Shown here in pieces: positions 41,226 to 51,900 of a DNA stretch of 64,000 bases. The stretch covers positions 190,587,016 to 190,651,015 of the forward strand of contig OX465597.1 in assembly GCA_950022295.1 (NCBI GenBank), read 5' to 3'. Positions within the stretch are counted from its first letter, which is position 1. Each line of letters begins with the position of its first letter. The notes under the pieces are model-generated. The model made no database searches and had not been told where the DNA came from. It worked only from the letters and a program-made list of their open reading frames with translations. Made by a program: the position numbers and the translations under genes. This DNA is from Bromus sterilis. Lineage: Eukaryota > Streptophyta > Magnoliopsida > Poales > Poaceae.

Positions 41226-42142
41226 TGATAGAGGCGAAGGTGTCCCGATGTTTCGATGAGATGGTGGAGATCGATTTTTGGTGGAGTAGACTTTCACGAC
41301 CCGACTACGAACGTGCGAAGACGTTGCGCCTTAGCAATCGCTAAACCAACTCCGAGAGGTTATTGATCCCGCGGGTGCACGATCAACCTGACCACGAAGG
41401 TCAATTCCTGCAAGCAATCGAAGAACAAGCAAGAACTAAGAATTGCAATCTGGATATTGCGAATATAAGATGAAAGATTAACAGAAGTTGGGGTTCCAAT
41501 GCGGTCTTGGCCTGGTCGGACGACACAAACGAAGAGCTCGAAGTTGCGGCTATGGCTAACTTAAATCTAATTAAAACCCAAGTCTAAACGACGCCCTAAG
41601 GGCTGTATATATGGGGGAACAGAGGGGATTTTCGTGACCCCTTGGAGGTGGGGTCCGAAAACAACCCTAACTCGGTTTCCCCACACATACGGACTCTAAA
41701 AACAGCCTATAAGGTGGTATTTCGAAATTACATGGGCCCAGCCCAATATTAAGGTGACGCAGCACCTATAATTGCCCTTGGACGAAAATAATGAAGTGGC
41801 ATCTCGCGTATTTCGTCCAAGACTTCATGCGCGCCTTATGGTGGCTTCAAAGTGCGATAATCACCACTGGAAGCTCCGCTGTCCTTTCCCGCGCGCGCAC
41901 CTTCTTCTCCATGCTTGATCCCGCTCCAATGACCATCCTTCTTGTCCATGCTAGGTCCTTCATTCATAAGCAAAACAAAAGTATCTAATTTAGGCAGCAT
42001 CATATGTTCATGAACAATAGAAGGATTCGCAAGAAACGAAAGTACCTGATAATTTAGTTGACGTGCACGAGCTCTAGTAACTGGTCCAATATGTGTAGTT
42101 GGTGAGGATATGGGTGTAACATTAGTAGGGATGTCCTCATCA
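41226..42142 (-). repeat. E6 3' LTR (917 bp)
   Basis: Sense TGATGAGG (42142) to CTCTATCA (41226). The polyprotein stops inside it at 41836. The polypurine tract lies at 42143-42153. Confidence 0.92.
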
Positions 42143-45100
42143 TCCTCCCCTTCTTGAATTGAAGTCGTCCTCGACGGAAGCTCATCATCTTCTCCCAAAT
42201 AAGGCTTCAAATCTGCAATATTAAATGTGGGACTAACCCCAAAGGCTGCAGGTAGCTCAAGTTTATATGCATTATCATTAATTTTCTGCAAAACCTTAAA
42301 GGGACCATCAGCTCGAGGCATTAACTTAGACTTGCGCAAATCAGGAAACCTATCTTTACGTAGATGTAACCAAACAAGATCTCCGGGTTCAAACACAACA
42401 TGCTTTCGACCCCTATCACCAGCAAGCTTGTATCTAGCATTCATGCGCTCAATGTTTTCTTTAGTTAACTCATGCATTTTTAATATCAATTCAGCACGTT
42501 GCTTAGCATCAAAATTAACCTTCTCCGAAGATGGAAGAGGCAGCAAATCAATAGGTGCACGAGGTAGAAAACCATAAACAATCTCAAAAGGGCACATTTT
42601 AGTGGTAGAATGCAATGAACGATTATAAGCAAATTCAATATGAGGTAAACATTCTTCCCACAGTTTCAAGTTACTCTTTAAAACAGCCCTAAGCATAGTA
42701 GACAAAGTCCTATTGACCACTTCAGTTTGTCCATCAGTTTGGGGATGACATGTAGTACTAAAAAGTAGTTTAGTCCCCAACTTAGCCCATAAGCATCTCC
42801 AAAAATGGCTAAGAAACTTAGTATCACGATCCGAGACAATAGTATTGGGCACACCATGTAAGCGAATAATCTCACGAAAAAATAAATCAGCAACATTAGC
42901 AGCATCATCGCTTTTATGACATGGTATAAAATGTGCCATCTTAGAAAATCTATCCACGACCACAAATATGCTATCCCTCCCATTCTTTGTTCGAGGCAAG
43001 CCTAAAAAAAAGTCCATGGATATGTCCTCCCACGGAACACTAGGTACAGGTAAAGGCATGTATAAACCATGAGGATTGAGTCGTGACTTAGCTTTTTGAC
43101 ATGTAGTGCAGCGAGCAACAAAACGCTCAACATCCCGTCTCATCTTTGGCCAAAAGAAATGTGTAGCAAGTACGTCCTCCGTCTTCTTCACGCCAAAGTG
43201 TCCCATTAATCCTCCTCCATGCGCCTCCTGCAACAAAAAAAGACGAATAGAGCTAGCTGGAATGCATAGCTTGTTAGAACGGAACACAAATCCATCATTA
43301 AGCACAAACTTGTTCCATGTTCTACCCTCTCTACAATTCTGCAATACATCTTTAAATTCCGCATCATTTACATATTGATCTTTGATTGTCTCTAAACCGA
43401 AAATCTTGAAGTCAAGTTGTGAAAGCATAGTATAACGACGAGACAAAGCATCAGCAATAATATTATCTTTCCCCTTCTTGTGTTTAATGACATAAGGGAA
43501 AGTCTCAATAAATTCAACCCACTTAGCATGTCTACGATTAAGTTTTGCTTGACTTCTTATGTGTTTCAAAGATTCATGATCAGAATGTATAACAAATTCT
43601 TTGGGCCATAAATAGTGTTGCCAAGTTTCTAATGTCCGAACAAGAGCATATAATTCCTTATCATAAGTAGAATAGTTCAGACTAGGCCCACTCAATTTTT
43701 CAGAAAAGTAAGCAACAGGTTTAGCATCTTGTAATAACACACCTCCCAAACCAATCCCACTAGCATCGCATTCAAGCTCAAAAGTCTTATTAAAATCAGG
43801 AAGTTGGAGCAAAGGAGCATGTGTTAACTTATCTTTCAATACCGTGAAGGCTTCTTCCTGTGCGGTACCCCAAGTAAAAGGCACATCCTTGCGTGTAAGC
43901 TCATTGAGAGGGGCAGCAATGGTGCTGAAATCTCTCACAAAACGCCTATAGAATCCAGCGAGGCCAAGAAAACTCCTCACTTGTGTGACCGTTTTGGGCT
44001 GCGGCCAACTCTCAATCGCCTCGATCTTGGCTTTATCCACTTCAATTCCCTGCGGAGTAACAACATAGCCAAGAAACGATACTCGGTCGGTGCAAAAGGT
44101 GCACTTCCCAAGGTTACCAAACAAACGTGCATTACATAGAGCAATAAAAACAGCACGTAAATGATCCAAATGTTCCTCCAAAGATTTGCTATAAATCAGT
44201 ATATCATCAAAATAGACTACCACAAATCGTCCAATGAAAGCACGTAAAACCTCGTTCATTAATCTCATGAAAGTGCTAGGTGCATTAGTTAACCCAAAAG
44301 GCATGACTAACCACTCATATAATCCAAACTTAGTTTTAAAAGCCGTTTTCCATTCATCTCCTAATTTCATGCGAATTTGATGGTATCCACTACGCAAATC
44401 AACTTTGGAAAACATGGTAGAGCCACTTAATTCATCAAGCATATCATCTAACCTAGGAATAGGATGACGATAACGAATAGTAATATTATTAATGGCTCGA
44501 CAATCAACACACATACGCCATGTTCCATCCTTTTTAGGCACTAATATAACAGGAATAGCACAAGGACTAAGGGATTCACGTATGTAACCTTTGTCGAGTA
44601 GCTCTTGTACTTGACGCTGAATCTCCTTCGTCTCCTCCGGATTGGTACGGTATGACGCACGGTTGGGCAACGAAGCACCGGGAATTAAGTCAATCTGATG
44701 CTCAATCCCTCGAATAGGTGGTAATCCCGGTGGTACGTCTTGTGGAAAGACGTCAATAAACTCCTGCAAAAGGTCAGTGACAACAGGAGGCAAAGAAGGA
44801 GGCAATTCCTCAAATGAAAACAAGGCTTCTTTGCACACAAAAGCATAGCACACATATTGACTAACATCCAAATCTGAAATATCAACTTTAGTAGCAAGCA
44901 AAGTTGGACTAGTCAATTTAATTTCATTAGAAACAGCAGAAGAAGATTTGCTATTAGTCTCATTTTCACTCTTATTTTTCTCCTGTTTAGCTTTACTAGC
45001 TCTAGCAAGATCATCTTTCACAATTTGTTCAGGAGACATAGGAAGTAAAGCAATATTTTTATCCTGATGAACCAGAGTAAACTGATTTGTCCTACCATGG

Positions 45101-46902
45101 TGTACAACATTCCTATCAAATTGCCATGGTCTACCAAGTAAAAGAGAGCATGCTTGCATGGGTACCACATCACAATCAACATAATCAGCATATGCAGCAA
45201 TGCTAAAGTGCACACGAACAGAACGCGTTACCTTAATCTTACCACTATTGTTAAACCACTGAATATAGTACGGATGGGGGTGTGGTCTTGTGGTGAGAGA
45301 TAGCTTCTCCACCAACTCCATGCTAGCCAAGTTGTTGCAACTCCCTCCGTCAATGATGATGCGAACCGAACGTTCTTGCACCACTCCCTTTGTGTGGAAC
45401 AAATTATGCCTCTGGTTTTGCTCAGCCTTCGTTACCTGCACACTTAACACACGTTGAGCAACCAAACTAGCATATTTATCTGCATCATCAGGAGTCATAT
45501 ACTCTATATCAAGAGCATCATCATGGGCACCCTGTTCCTCATGAGCGATGAGAACTAAAGTCTCCTCATCATAGTCACTCGCTGACTCATACCCACCATC
45601 CGCCGTAATAATCATCACACGCTTGGAGGGACAGTCTTTTGCGAAGTGACCTCCACCTTGGCACCTGCGACATTTAATATCACGATCTCGTGTTTGCCCT
45701 GTGGAAGCCATGGATGAAGAAGAACTCGCCGCTGGACCACTCTGTGCACCCTTGAATGGTGGCGCTGACTGTTTTTGTGGCTCCCTGTAAGAATGAGCGG
45801 CTGAAGTAGATGGTGGTGCAGTAGGACGTGTGGATGTAGAAGGTCCACGCGATGTCCATGATGTATTTCGTCCTGCAGAAAAGTTAGGTCTCGTAGCGGC
45901 CTGTCGATCCTGCACTTCACGTTCAGCTTTACAAGCAAGATGAAACAAACGAGTAATAGTAGCAAAGTCCTTGTATTCTAGAATAGTTTGTATCTCCCTG
46001 TTTAAACCACCCATAAAACGTGCAAGCATAGCTTCATTATCCTCTACTAGGCCACATCTAATCAATCCAGTTTGTAATTCTTGATAATATTCCTCTACAG
46101 AATTTTTGCCTTGTCTCAAACGCTGTAATTTTTGTAGCAATTCACGTTGATAATAAGGAGGAACCCAGCGAGTACGCATAGCATCTTTTAAAGCAGCCCA
46201 AGTGGTTGGAATATTATTAGCATGCAATCTACAATGTTCAGACCACCAAATAGATGCAAACCCCGTGAATTCACAAACAGCAGCAGTAACACGTCTATTC
46301 TCAGGATATTGTAAACATGTAAAGCGTTGTTCAGTTTCTAACTCCCAAGTAAGATAAGCATCAGGAATATATCTACCCTCAAACGGTTTAAGATTCAATT
46401 TAAGTTTAGGCACATGTTCATCATCGCGTACCTGAGGGGGTGGTTGGTGTCGACCGTGGCGAATGTTGGGACGTGGACGTCCAGCTGGCTGTTCATAGGC
46501 CGCTTCCTGTTCCACCTCCTCCTCGTAATCACCCTCGTAGTTGTCGTCCAGGCCGACGTCAGAAGCAGCAGCAACAGGTACTGCAGCAGCAGGAGGAGCA
46601 CCAAGACCAGCAGCTTGTCCTCTCGGAAACAGAATACGTCGTGCACGTGGTAGTGGCGGTGGCTGTGGCTGTGCTGGAGCTGCAGCAGGCTGTGTAGGTA
46701 GGCGTGCGATCAACTCAGTAAACTTGGCGTCGAGCTTGGTGTCGATCATCTTTTCCACGCCATCAATTGCCTCTGTAAATCTGGTCTCGATGTCATTCAC
46801 CTGTTCAGACATCATTTGTGCAAATTTATCATGTAGCTCCTTGTTTGTCATGTTCTCCCAATCGGGTGCATCCCGCGCCACTTCATCATGTGATCCTGGC
46901 AT
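41836..46902 (-). CDS. gag-pol: E6 Gag-PR-RT-RNaseH-IN polyprotein
   Basis: 1,688 aa from ATG 46902 (MPGSHDEVAR) with all motifs of the family: CCHC knuckle, DGGS protease, YFDDILIYS, RNase H, HHCC and D,D(35)E integrase, GPF module and the LTR-encoded TRARARQLNYQVLSFL tail. The linker after the protease is 11 residues shorter than in E1 (SENE runs directly into TNSKSSS). The Gag Pro/Ala linker differs from E1 (LPRARRILFPRGQAAG), placing E6 nearer to E5. Frame intact, so function is plausible. Confidence 0.93.
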   Translation of the reverse strand: MPGSHDEVARDAPDWENMTNKELHDKFAQMMSEQVNDIETRFTEAIDGVEKMIDTKLDAKFTELIARLPTQPAAAPAQPQPPPLPRARRILFPRGQAAGLGAPPAAAVPVAAASDVGLDDNYEGDYEEEVEQEAAYEQPAGRPRPNIRHGRHQPPPQVRDDEHVPKLKLNLKPFEGRYIPDAYLTWELETEQRFTCLQYPENRRVTAAVCEFTGFASIWWSEHCRLHANNIPTTWAALKDAMRTRWVPPYYQRELLQKLQRLRQGKNSVEEYYQELQTGLIRCGLVEDNEAMLARFMGGLNREIQTILEYKDFATITRLFHLACKAEREVQDRQAATRPNFSAGRNTSWTSRGPSTSTRPTAPPSTSAAHSYREPQKQSAPPFKGAQSGPAASSSSSMASTGQTRDRDIKCRRCQGGGHFAKDCPSKRVMIITADGGYESASDYDEETLVLIAHEEQGAHDDALDIEYMTPDDADKYASLVAQRVLSVQVTKAEQNQRHNLFHTKGVVQERSVRIIIDGGSCNNLASMELVEKLSLTTRPHPHPYYIQWFNNSGKIKVTRSVRVHFSIAAYADYVDCDVVPMQACSLLLGRPWQFDRNVVHHGRTNQFTLVHQDKNIALLPMSPEQIVKDDLARASKAKQEKNKSENETNSKSSSAVSNEIKLTSPTLLATKVDISDLDVSQYVCYAFVCKEALFSFEELPPSLPPVVTDLLQEFIDVFPQDVPPGLPPIRGIEHQIDLIPGASLPNRASYRTNPEETKEIQRQVQELLDKGYIRESLSPCAIPVILVPKKDGTWRMCVDCRAINNITIRYRHPIPRLDDMLDELSGSTMFSKVDLRSGYHQIRMKLGDEWKTAFKTKFGLYEWLVMPFGLTNAPSTFMRLMNEVLRAFIGRFVVVYFDDILIYSKSLEEHLDHLRAVFIALCNARLFGNLGKCTFCTDRVSFLGYVVTPQGIEVDKAKIEAIESWPQPKTVTQVRSFLGLAGFYRRFVRDFSTIAAPLNELTRKDVPFTWGTAQEEAFTVLKDKLTHAPLLQLPDFNKTFELECDASGIGLGGVLLQDAKPVAYFSEKLSGPSLNYSTYDKELYALVRTLETWQHYLWPKEFVIHSDHESLKHIRSQAKLNRRHAKWVEFIETFPYVIKHKKGKDNIIADALSRRYTMLSQLDFKIFGLETIKDQYVNDAEFKDVLQNCREGRTWNKFVLNDGFVFRSNKLCIPASSIRLFLLQEAHGGGLMGHFGVKKTEDVLATHFFWPKMRRDVERFVARCTTCQKAKSRLNPHGLYMPLPVPSVPWEDISMDFFLGLPRTKNGRDSIFVVVDRFSKMAHFIPCHKSDDAANVADLFFREIIRLHGVPNTIVSDRDTKFLSHFWRCLWAKLGTKLLFSTTCHPQTDGQTEVVNRTLSTMLRAVLKSNLKLWEECLPHIEFAYNRSLHSTTKMCPFEIVYGFLPRAPIDLLPLPSSEKVNFDAKQRAELILKMHELTKENIERMNARYKLAGDRGRKHVVFEPGDLVWLHLRKDRFPDLRKSKLMPRADGPFKVLQKINDNAYKLELPAAFGVSPTFNIADLKPYLGEDDELPSRTTSIQEGEDDEDIPTNVTPISSPTTHIGPVTRARARQLNYQVLSFLANPSIVHEHMMLPKLDTFVLLMNEGPSMDKKDGHWSGIKHGEEGARAGKDSGASSGDYRTLKPP

Positions 46903-47305
46903 GGTTAGCAGAAATAGAAAACAAACAGGAATATGATCCTACTTCTACTAATGGGATGTGGGGTGGTGGAAAGCACAAATCCGTCAAGCTTTTCTTTCGT
47001 TCTTACCGATTCTTACCTAGCAGCAGGTGGTGACGTACAACCAACGGGTCAAAACTCTCAGAGATGTGGTAGAGCGATGGCCAGGAGGTGTCAAAACGCA
47101 CGATGTAGAATATATGTGGAGCTGTAGGAAGGCTGACAAGTATGGTAGCAAAAGCTCAACAGTAATCAAAACAGAGATGCAAAGCTGAATAAACACTCAA
47201 CGTCGGTACTGTGCTGATCCTAGGCTAGACCGTACTAGAGACGCGAGCCTAAAACACCAACGAAAGCACGGCGCGGCACGTAAACAACTGAGAAGCACAC
47301 TGAAT

Positions 47306-47337
<32 letters not shown>

Positions 47338-47984
47338 GCTCTTTTTTTTTTTTTTTTTTGCGATGCGGGACTGCGGTGGCTGAAAAAGTGCGAAAAAATC
47401 ACTATGGTGACGAACGTCTCAAAATGAGTTTCTGGACCTAAGGAACGTATGGGCACGAAATTTTTTCACCCCTGAATTTTTTGGCCTAAAAACTGCTCTG
47501 AAAAACGTATGGGCACGAAATTTTTTTTTTTTTTTTTTTTTTTTTGGAAATCACCCTCCTTCTCTGGACGGAAAAAGTTTGGTGAAATCCGACTCTAACA
47601 ACTCAAAACTAATCTGGCTACAGAGAGATCACGAACCGTACTAATGGTGGAACTCAACTCGGACTCGTGGGACGTGGTGGTGTATGTGGACTTGGATTGG
47701 CGGAACGTGGTAGGATGACTACTGTGCGGCGGCGACGTGGCAAACTGTGATCAGAACTCGAAACTCTAAGGGAACTAGACGCTAAGATCAGCAACTTGAC
47801 ACAACGATGCAACCGTAAATTCAACAAAGCAAGTACTGAAAAGAAAACTGGACAAAGGCTCGGACTGTCTTGGGACGTGATGATCTAACCCTAAAGTTTT
47901 TTGGCTTTTTCGTGGGATGTAGGTATGACGAACAGAATCAATCTAGACTACGAAAACTGGTAAATCTCACCGAGCAACCTGGAA
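46903..47984 (-). other. E6 leader
   Basis: Non-coding, with T-runs on the plus strand at 47307-47359 and 47520-47545 (A-rich in the RNA) and the donor-like CTAGGTAAGAATC before gag. Confidence 0.74.
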
Positions 47985-47995
47985 ATCTGATACCA
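47985..47995 (-). promoter_or_regulatory. E6 primer-binding site
   Basis: TGGTATCAGAT in sense, two bases from the 5' LTR. Confidence 0.86.
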
Positions 47996-47997
47996 CT

Positions 47998-48914
47998 TGA
48001 TAGAGGCGAAGGTGTCCCGATGTTTCGATGAGATGGTGGAGATCGATTTTTGGTGGAGTAGACTTTCACGACCCGACTACGAACGTGCGAAGACGTTGCG
48101 CCTTAGCAATCGCTAAACCAACTCCGAGAGGTTATTGATCCCGCGGGTGCACGATCAACCTGACCACGAAGGTCAATTCCTGCAAGCAATCGAAGAACAA
48201 GCAAGAACTAAGAATTGCAATCTGGATATTGCGAATATAAGATGAAAGATTAACAGAAGTTGGGGTTCCAATGCGGTCTTGGCCTGGTCGGACGACACAA
48301 ACGAAGAGCTCGAAGTTGCGGCTATGGATAACTTAAATCTAATTAAAACCCAAGTCTAAACGACGCCCTAAGGGCTGTATATATGGGGGAACAGAGGGGA
48401 TTTTCGTGACCCCTTGGAGGTGGGGTCCGAAAACAACCCTAACTCGGTTTCCCCACACATACGGACTCTAAAAACAGCCTATAAGGTGGTATTTCGAAAT
48501 TACATGGGCCCAGCCCAATATTAAGGTGACGCAGCACCTATAATTGCCCTTGGACGAAAATAATGAAGTGGCATCTCGCGTATTTCGTCCAAGACTTCAT
48601 GCGCGCCTTATGGTGGCTTCAAAGTGCGATAATCACCACTGGAAGCTCCGCTGTCCTTTCCCGCGCGCGCACCTTCTTCTCCATGCTTGATCCCGCTCCA
48701 ATGACCATCCTTCTTGTCCATGCTAGGTCCTTCATTCATAAGCAAAACAAAAGTATCTAATTTAGGCAGCATCATATGTTCATGAACAATAGAAGGATTC
48801 GCAAGAAACGAAAGTACCTGATAATTTAGTTGACGTGCACGAGCTCTAGTAACTGGTCCAATATGTGTAGTTGGTGAGGATATGGGTGTAACATTAGTAG
48901 GGATGTCCTCATCA
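47998..48914 (-). repeat. E6 5' LTR (917 bp)
   Basis: Nearly identical to the 3' LTR; TATA-like box at about 48375-48385 (minus strand). Confidence 0.92.
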
Positions 48915-48976
48915 CACATCCATCCCATTAGTAGAAGTAGGATCATATTCCTGTGTGTTTTCTATTTCTGCTAACC

Positions 48977-51900
48977 ATGCCAGGATCACATGATGAAGTG
49001 GCGCGGGATGCACCCGATTGGGAGAACATGACAAACAAGGAGCTACATGATAAATTTGCACGTATGATGTCTCAACAGGTGCAGGACATCGAGACCAGAT
49101 TTACAGAGGCGATTGATGGCGTGGAGAAGATGATCGACACCAAGCTCGACGCCAAGTTTACTGAGTTGATCGCACGCCTACCTTCAGCACAGCCACAGCC
49201 ACCGCCACTACCACGTGCACGACGTATTCTGTTTCCGCGAGGACAAGCTGCTGGTATTGGTGCTCCTCCTGCTGCTGCAGTTGCTGCTACTGCTGCTGCT
49301 GCTGCTTCTGACGTCGTCCAGGACGACAACTACGAGGGTGATTACGAGGAGGAGGTGGAACAGGACGCGGCCTATGAGCAGCCAGCTGGACGTCCACGTC
49401 CCAACATTCGCCACGGTCGACACCAACCACCCCCTCAGGTACGCGATGATGAACATGTGCCTAAACTTAAATTGAATCTTAAGCCGTTTGAGGGTAGATA
49501 TATTCCTGATGCTTATCTTACTTGGGAGTTAGAAACTGAACAACGTTTTACATGTTTACAATATCCTGAGAATAGACGTGTTACTGCTGCTGTTTGTGAA
49601 TTCACGGGCTTTGCATCTATTTGGTGGTCTGAACATTGTAGATTGCATTCTAATAATATTCCAGCAACTTGGGCTGCTTTAAAAGATGCTATGCGTACTC
49701 GCTGGGTTCCTCCTTATTATCAACGTGAATTGTTACAAAAATTACAGCGTTTGAGACAAGGAAAAAATTCTGTAGAGGAATATTATCAAGAATTACAAAC
49801 TGGATTGATTAGATGTGGCCTAGTAGAGGATAATGAAGCTATGCTTGCACGTTTTATGGGTGGCTTAAACAGGGAGATACAAACTATTCTAGAATACAAG
49901 GACTTTGCTACTATCACTCGTTTGTTTCATCTTGCTTGTAAAGCTGAACGTGAAGTGCAGGATCGACAGGCCGCTACGAGACCTAACTTTTCTGCAGGAC
50001 GAAATACATCATGGACATCGCGTGGAGCTTCTACATCCACACGTCCTGCTGCGCCACCATCTACTTCAGCCGCTCATTCTTACAGGGAGCCACCAAAACA
50101 GCCAGCGCCACCATTCAAGGGTGCACAGAGTGGTCCAGCGGCGAGTTCTTCTTCATCCATGGCGTCCACAGGGCAAACACGAGATCGTGATATTAAATGT
50201 CGCAGGTGCCAAGGTGGAGGTCACTTCGCAAAAGACTGTCCCTCCAAGCGTGTGATGACTATTACGGCGGATGGTGGGTATGAGTCAGCGAGTGACTATG
50301 ATGAGGAGACTCTAGTTCTCATTGCTCATGAGGAACAGGGTGCCCATGATGATGCTCATGATATAGAGTATATGACTCCTGATGATGCAGATAAATATGC
50401 TAGTTTGGTTGCTCAACGTGTGTTAAGTGTGCAGGTATCGAAGGCCGAGCAAAACCAGAGGCATAATTTGTTCCACACAAAGGGAGTGGTGAAAGAACAT
50501 TCGGTTCGCATCATCATTGACGGAGGGAGTTGCAACAACTTGGCGAGCATGGAGTTGGTGGAGAAGCTATCTCTCACCACAAGACCACACCCCCATCCGT
50601 ACTATATTCAGTGGTTTAACAATAGTGGTAAGATTAAGGTAACGCGTTCTGTTCGTGTGCACTTTAGCATTGCTGCATATGCTGATTATGTTGATTGTGA
50701 TGTGGTACCCATGCAAGCATGCTCTCTTTTACTTGGTAGACCATGGAAATTTGATAGGAATGTTGTACACCATGGTAGGAAAAATCAGTTTACTCTGGTT
50801 CATCAGGATAAAAATATTGCTTTACTTCCTATGTCTCCTGAACAAATTGTGAAAGATGATCTTGCTAGAGCTAGTAAAGCTAAACAGGAGAAAAATAAGA
50901 GTGAAAATGAGATAGCAGCTAAAGAATTTGAGCAACAACATAAGACTAATAGCAAATCTTCTTCTGCTGTTTCTAATGAAATTAAATTGACTAGTCCAAC
51001 TTTGCTTGCTACTAAGGTTGATATTTCAGATTTGGATGTTAGTCAATATGTGTGCTATGCTTTTGTGTGCAAAGAAGCTTTGTTTTCATTTGAGGAATTG
51101 CCTCCTTCTTTGCCTCCTGTTGTCACTGACCTTTTGCAGGAATTTATTGACGTCTTTCCACAAGACGTACCACCGGGATTACCACCTATTCGAGGGATTG
51201 AGCATCAGATTGACTTAATTCCCGGTGCTTCGCTGCCCAACCGTGCGCCATACCGTACCAATCCGGAGGAGACGAAGGAGATTCAGCGTCAAGTACAAGA
51301 GCTACTCGACAAAGGTTACATACGTGAATCACTTAGTCCTTGTGCTGTTCCTGTTATATTAGTGCCTAAAAAGGATGGAACTTGGCGTATGTGTGTTGAT
51401 TGTAGAGCCATTAATAATATTACTATTCGTTATCGTCATCCTATTCCTAGGTTAGATGATATGCTTGATGAATTAAGTGGCTCTACCATGTTTTCCAAAG
51501 TTGATTTGCGTAGTGGATACCATCAAATTCCCATGAAATTAGGGGATGAATGGAAAACGGCATTTAAAACTAAGTTTGGATTATATGAGTGGTTAGTCAT
51601 GCCTTTTGGGTTAACTAATGCACCTAGCACTTTTATGAGATTAATGAACGAGGTTATACGTGCTTTCATTGGACGATTTGTGGTAGTCTATTTTGATGAT
51701 ATACTGATTTATAGCAAATCTTTGGAGGAACATTTGGATCATTTACGTGCTGTTTTTATTGCTCTACGTAATGCACGTTTATTTGGTAACCTTGGGAAGT
51801 GCACCTTTTGCACCGACCGAGTATCGTTTCTTGGCTATGTTGTTACTCCGCAGGGAATTGAAGTTGATCATGCCAAGATCGAGGCAATTGAGAGTTGGCC

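Larger units (their letters stand above)
41226..48914 (-). mobile_element. E6: complete family A retrotransposon nested in E5
   Basis: Minus-strand element of 7,689 bp with TSD CACAT (41221-41225 and 48915-48919), two 917-bp LTRs (41226-42142 and 47998-48914) that differ at very few sites (for example C/A near 41560/48329), PBS, polypurine tract and an intact polyprotein. It is the innermost insertion of the CACTA branch. Confidence 0.94.
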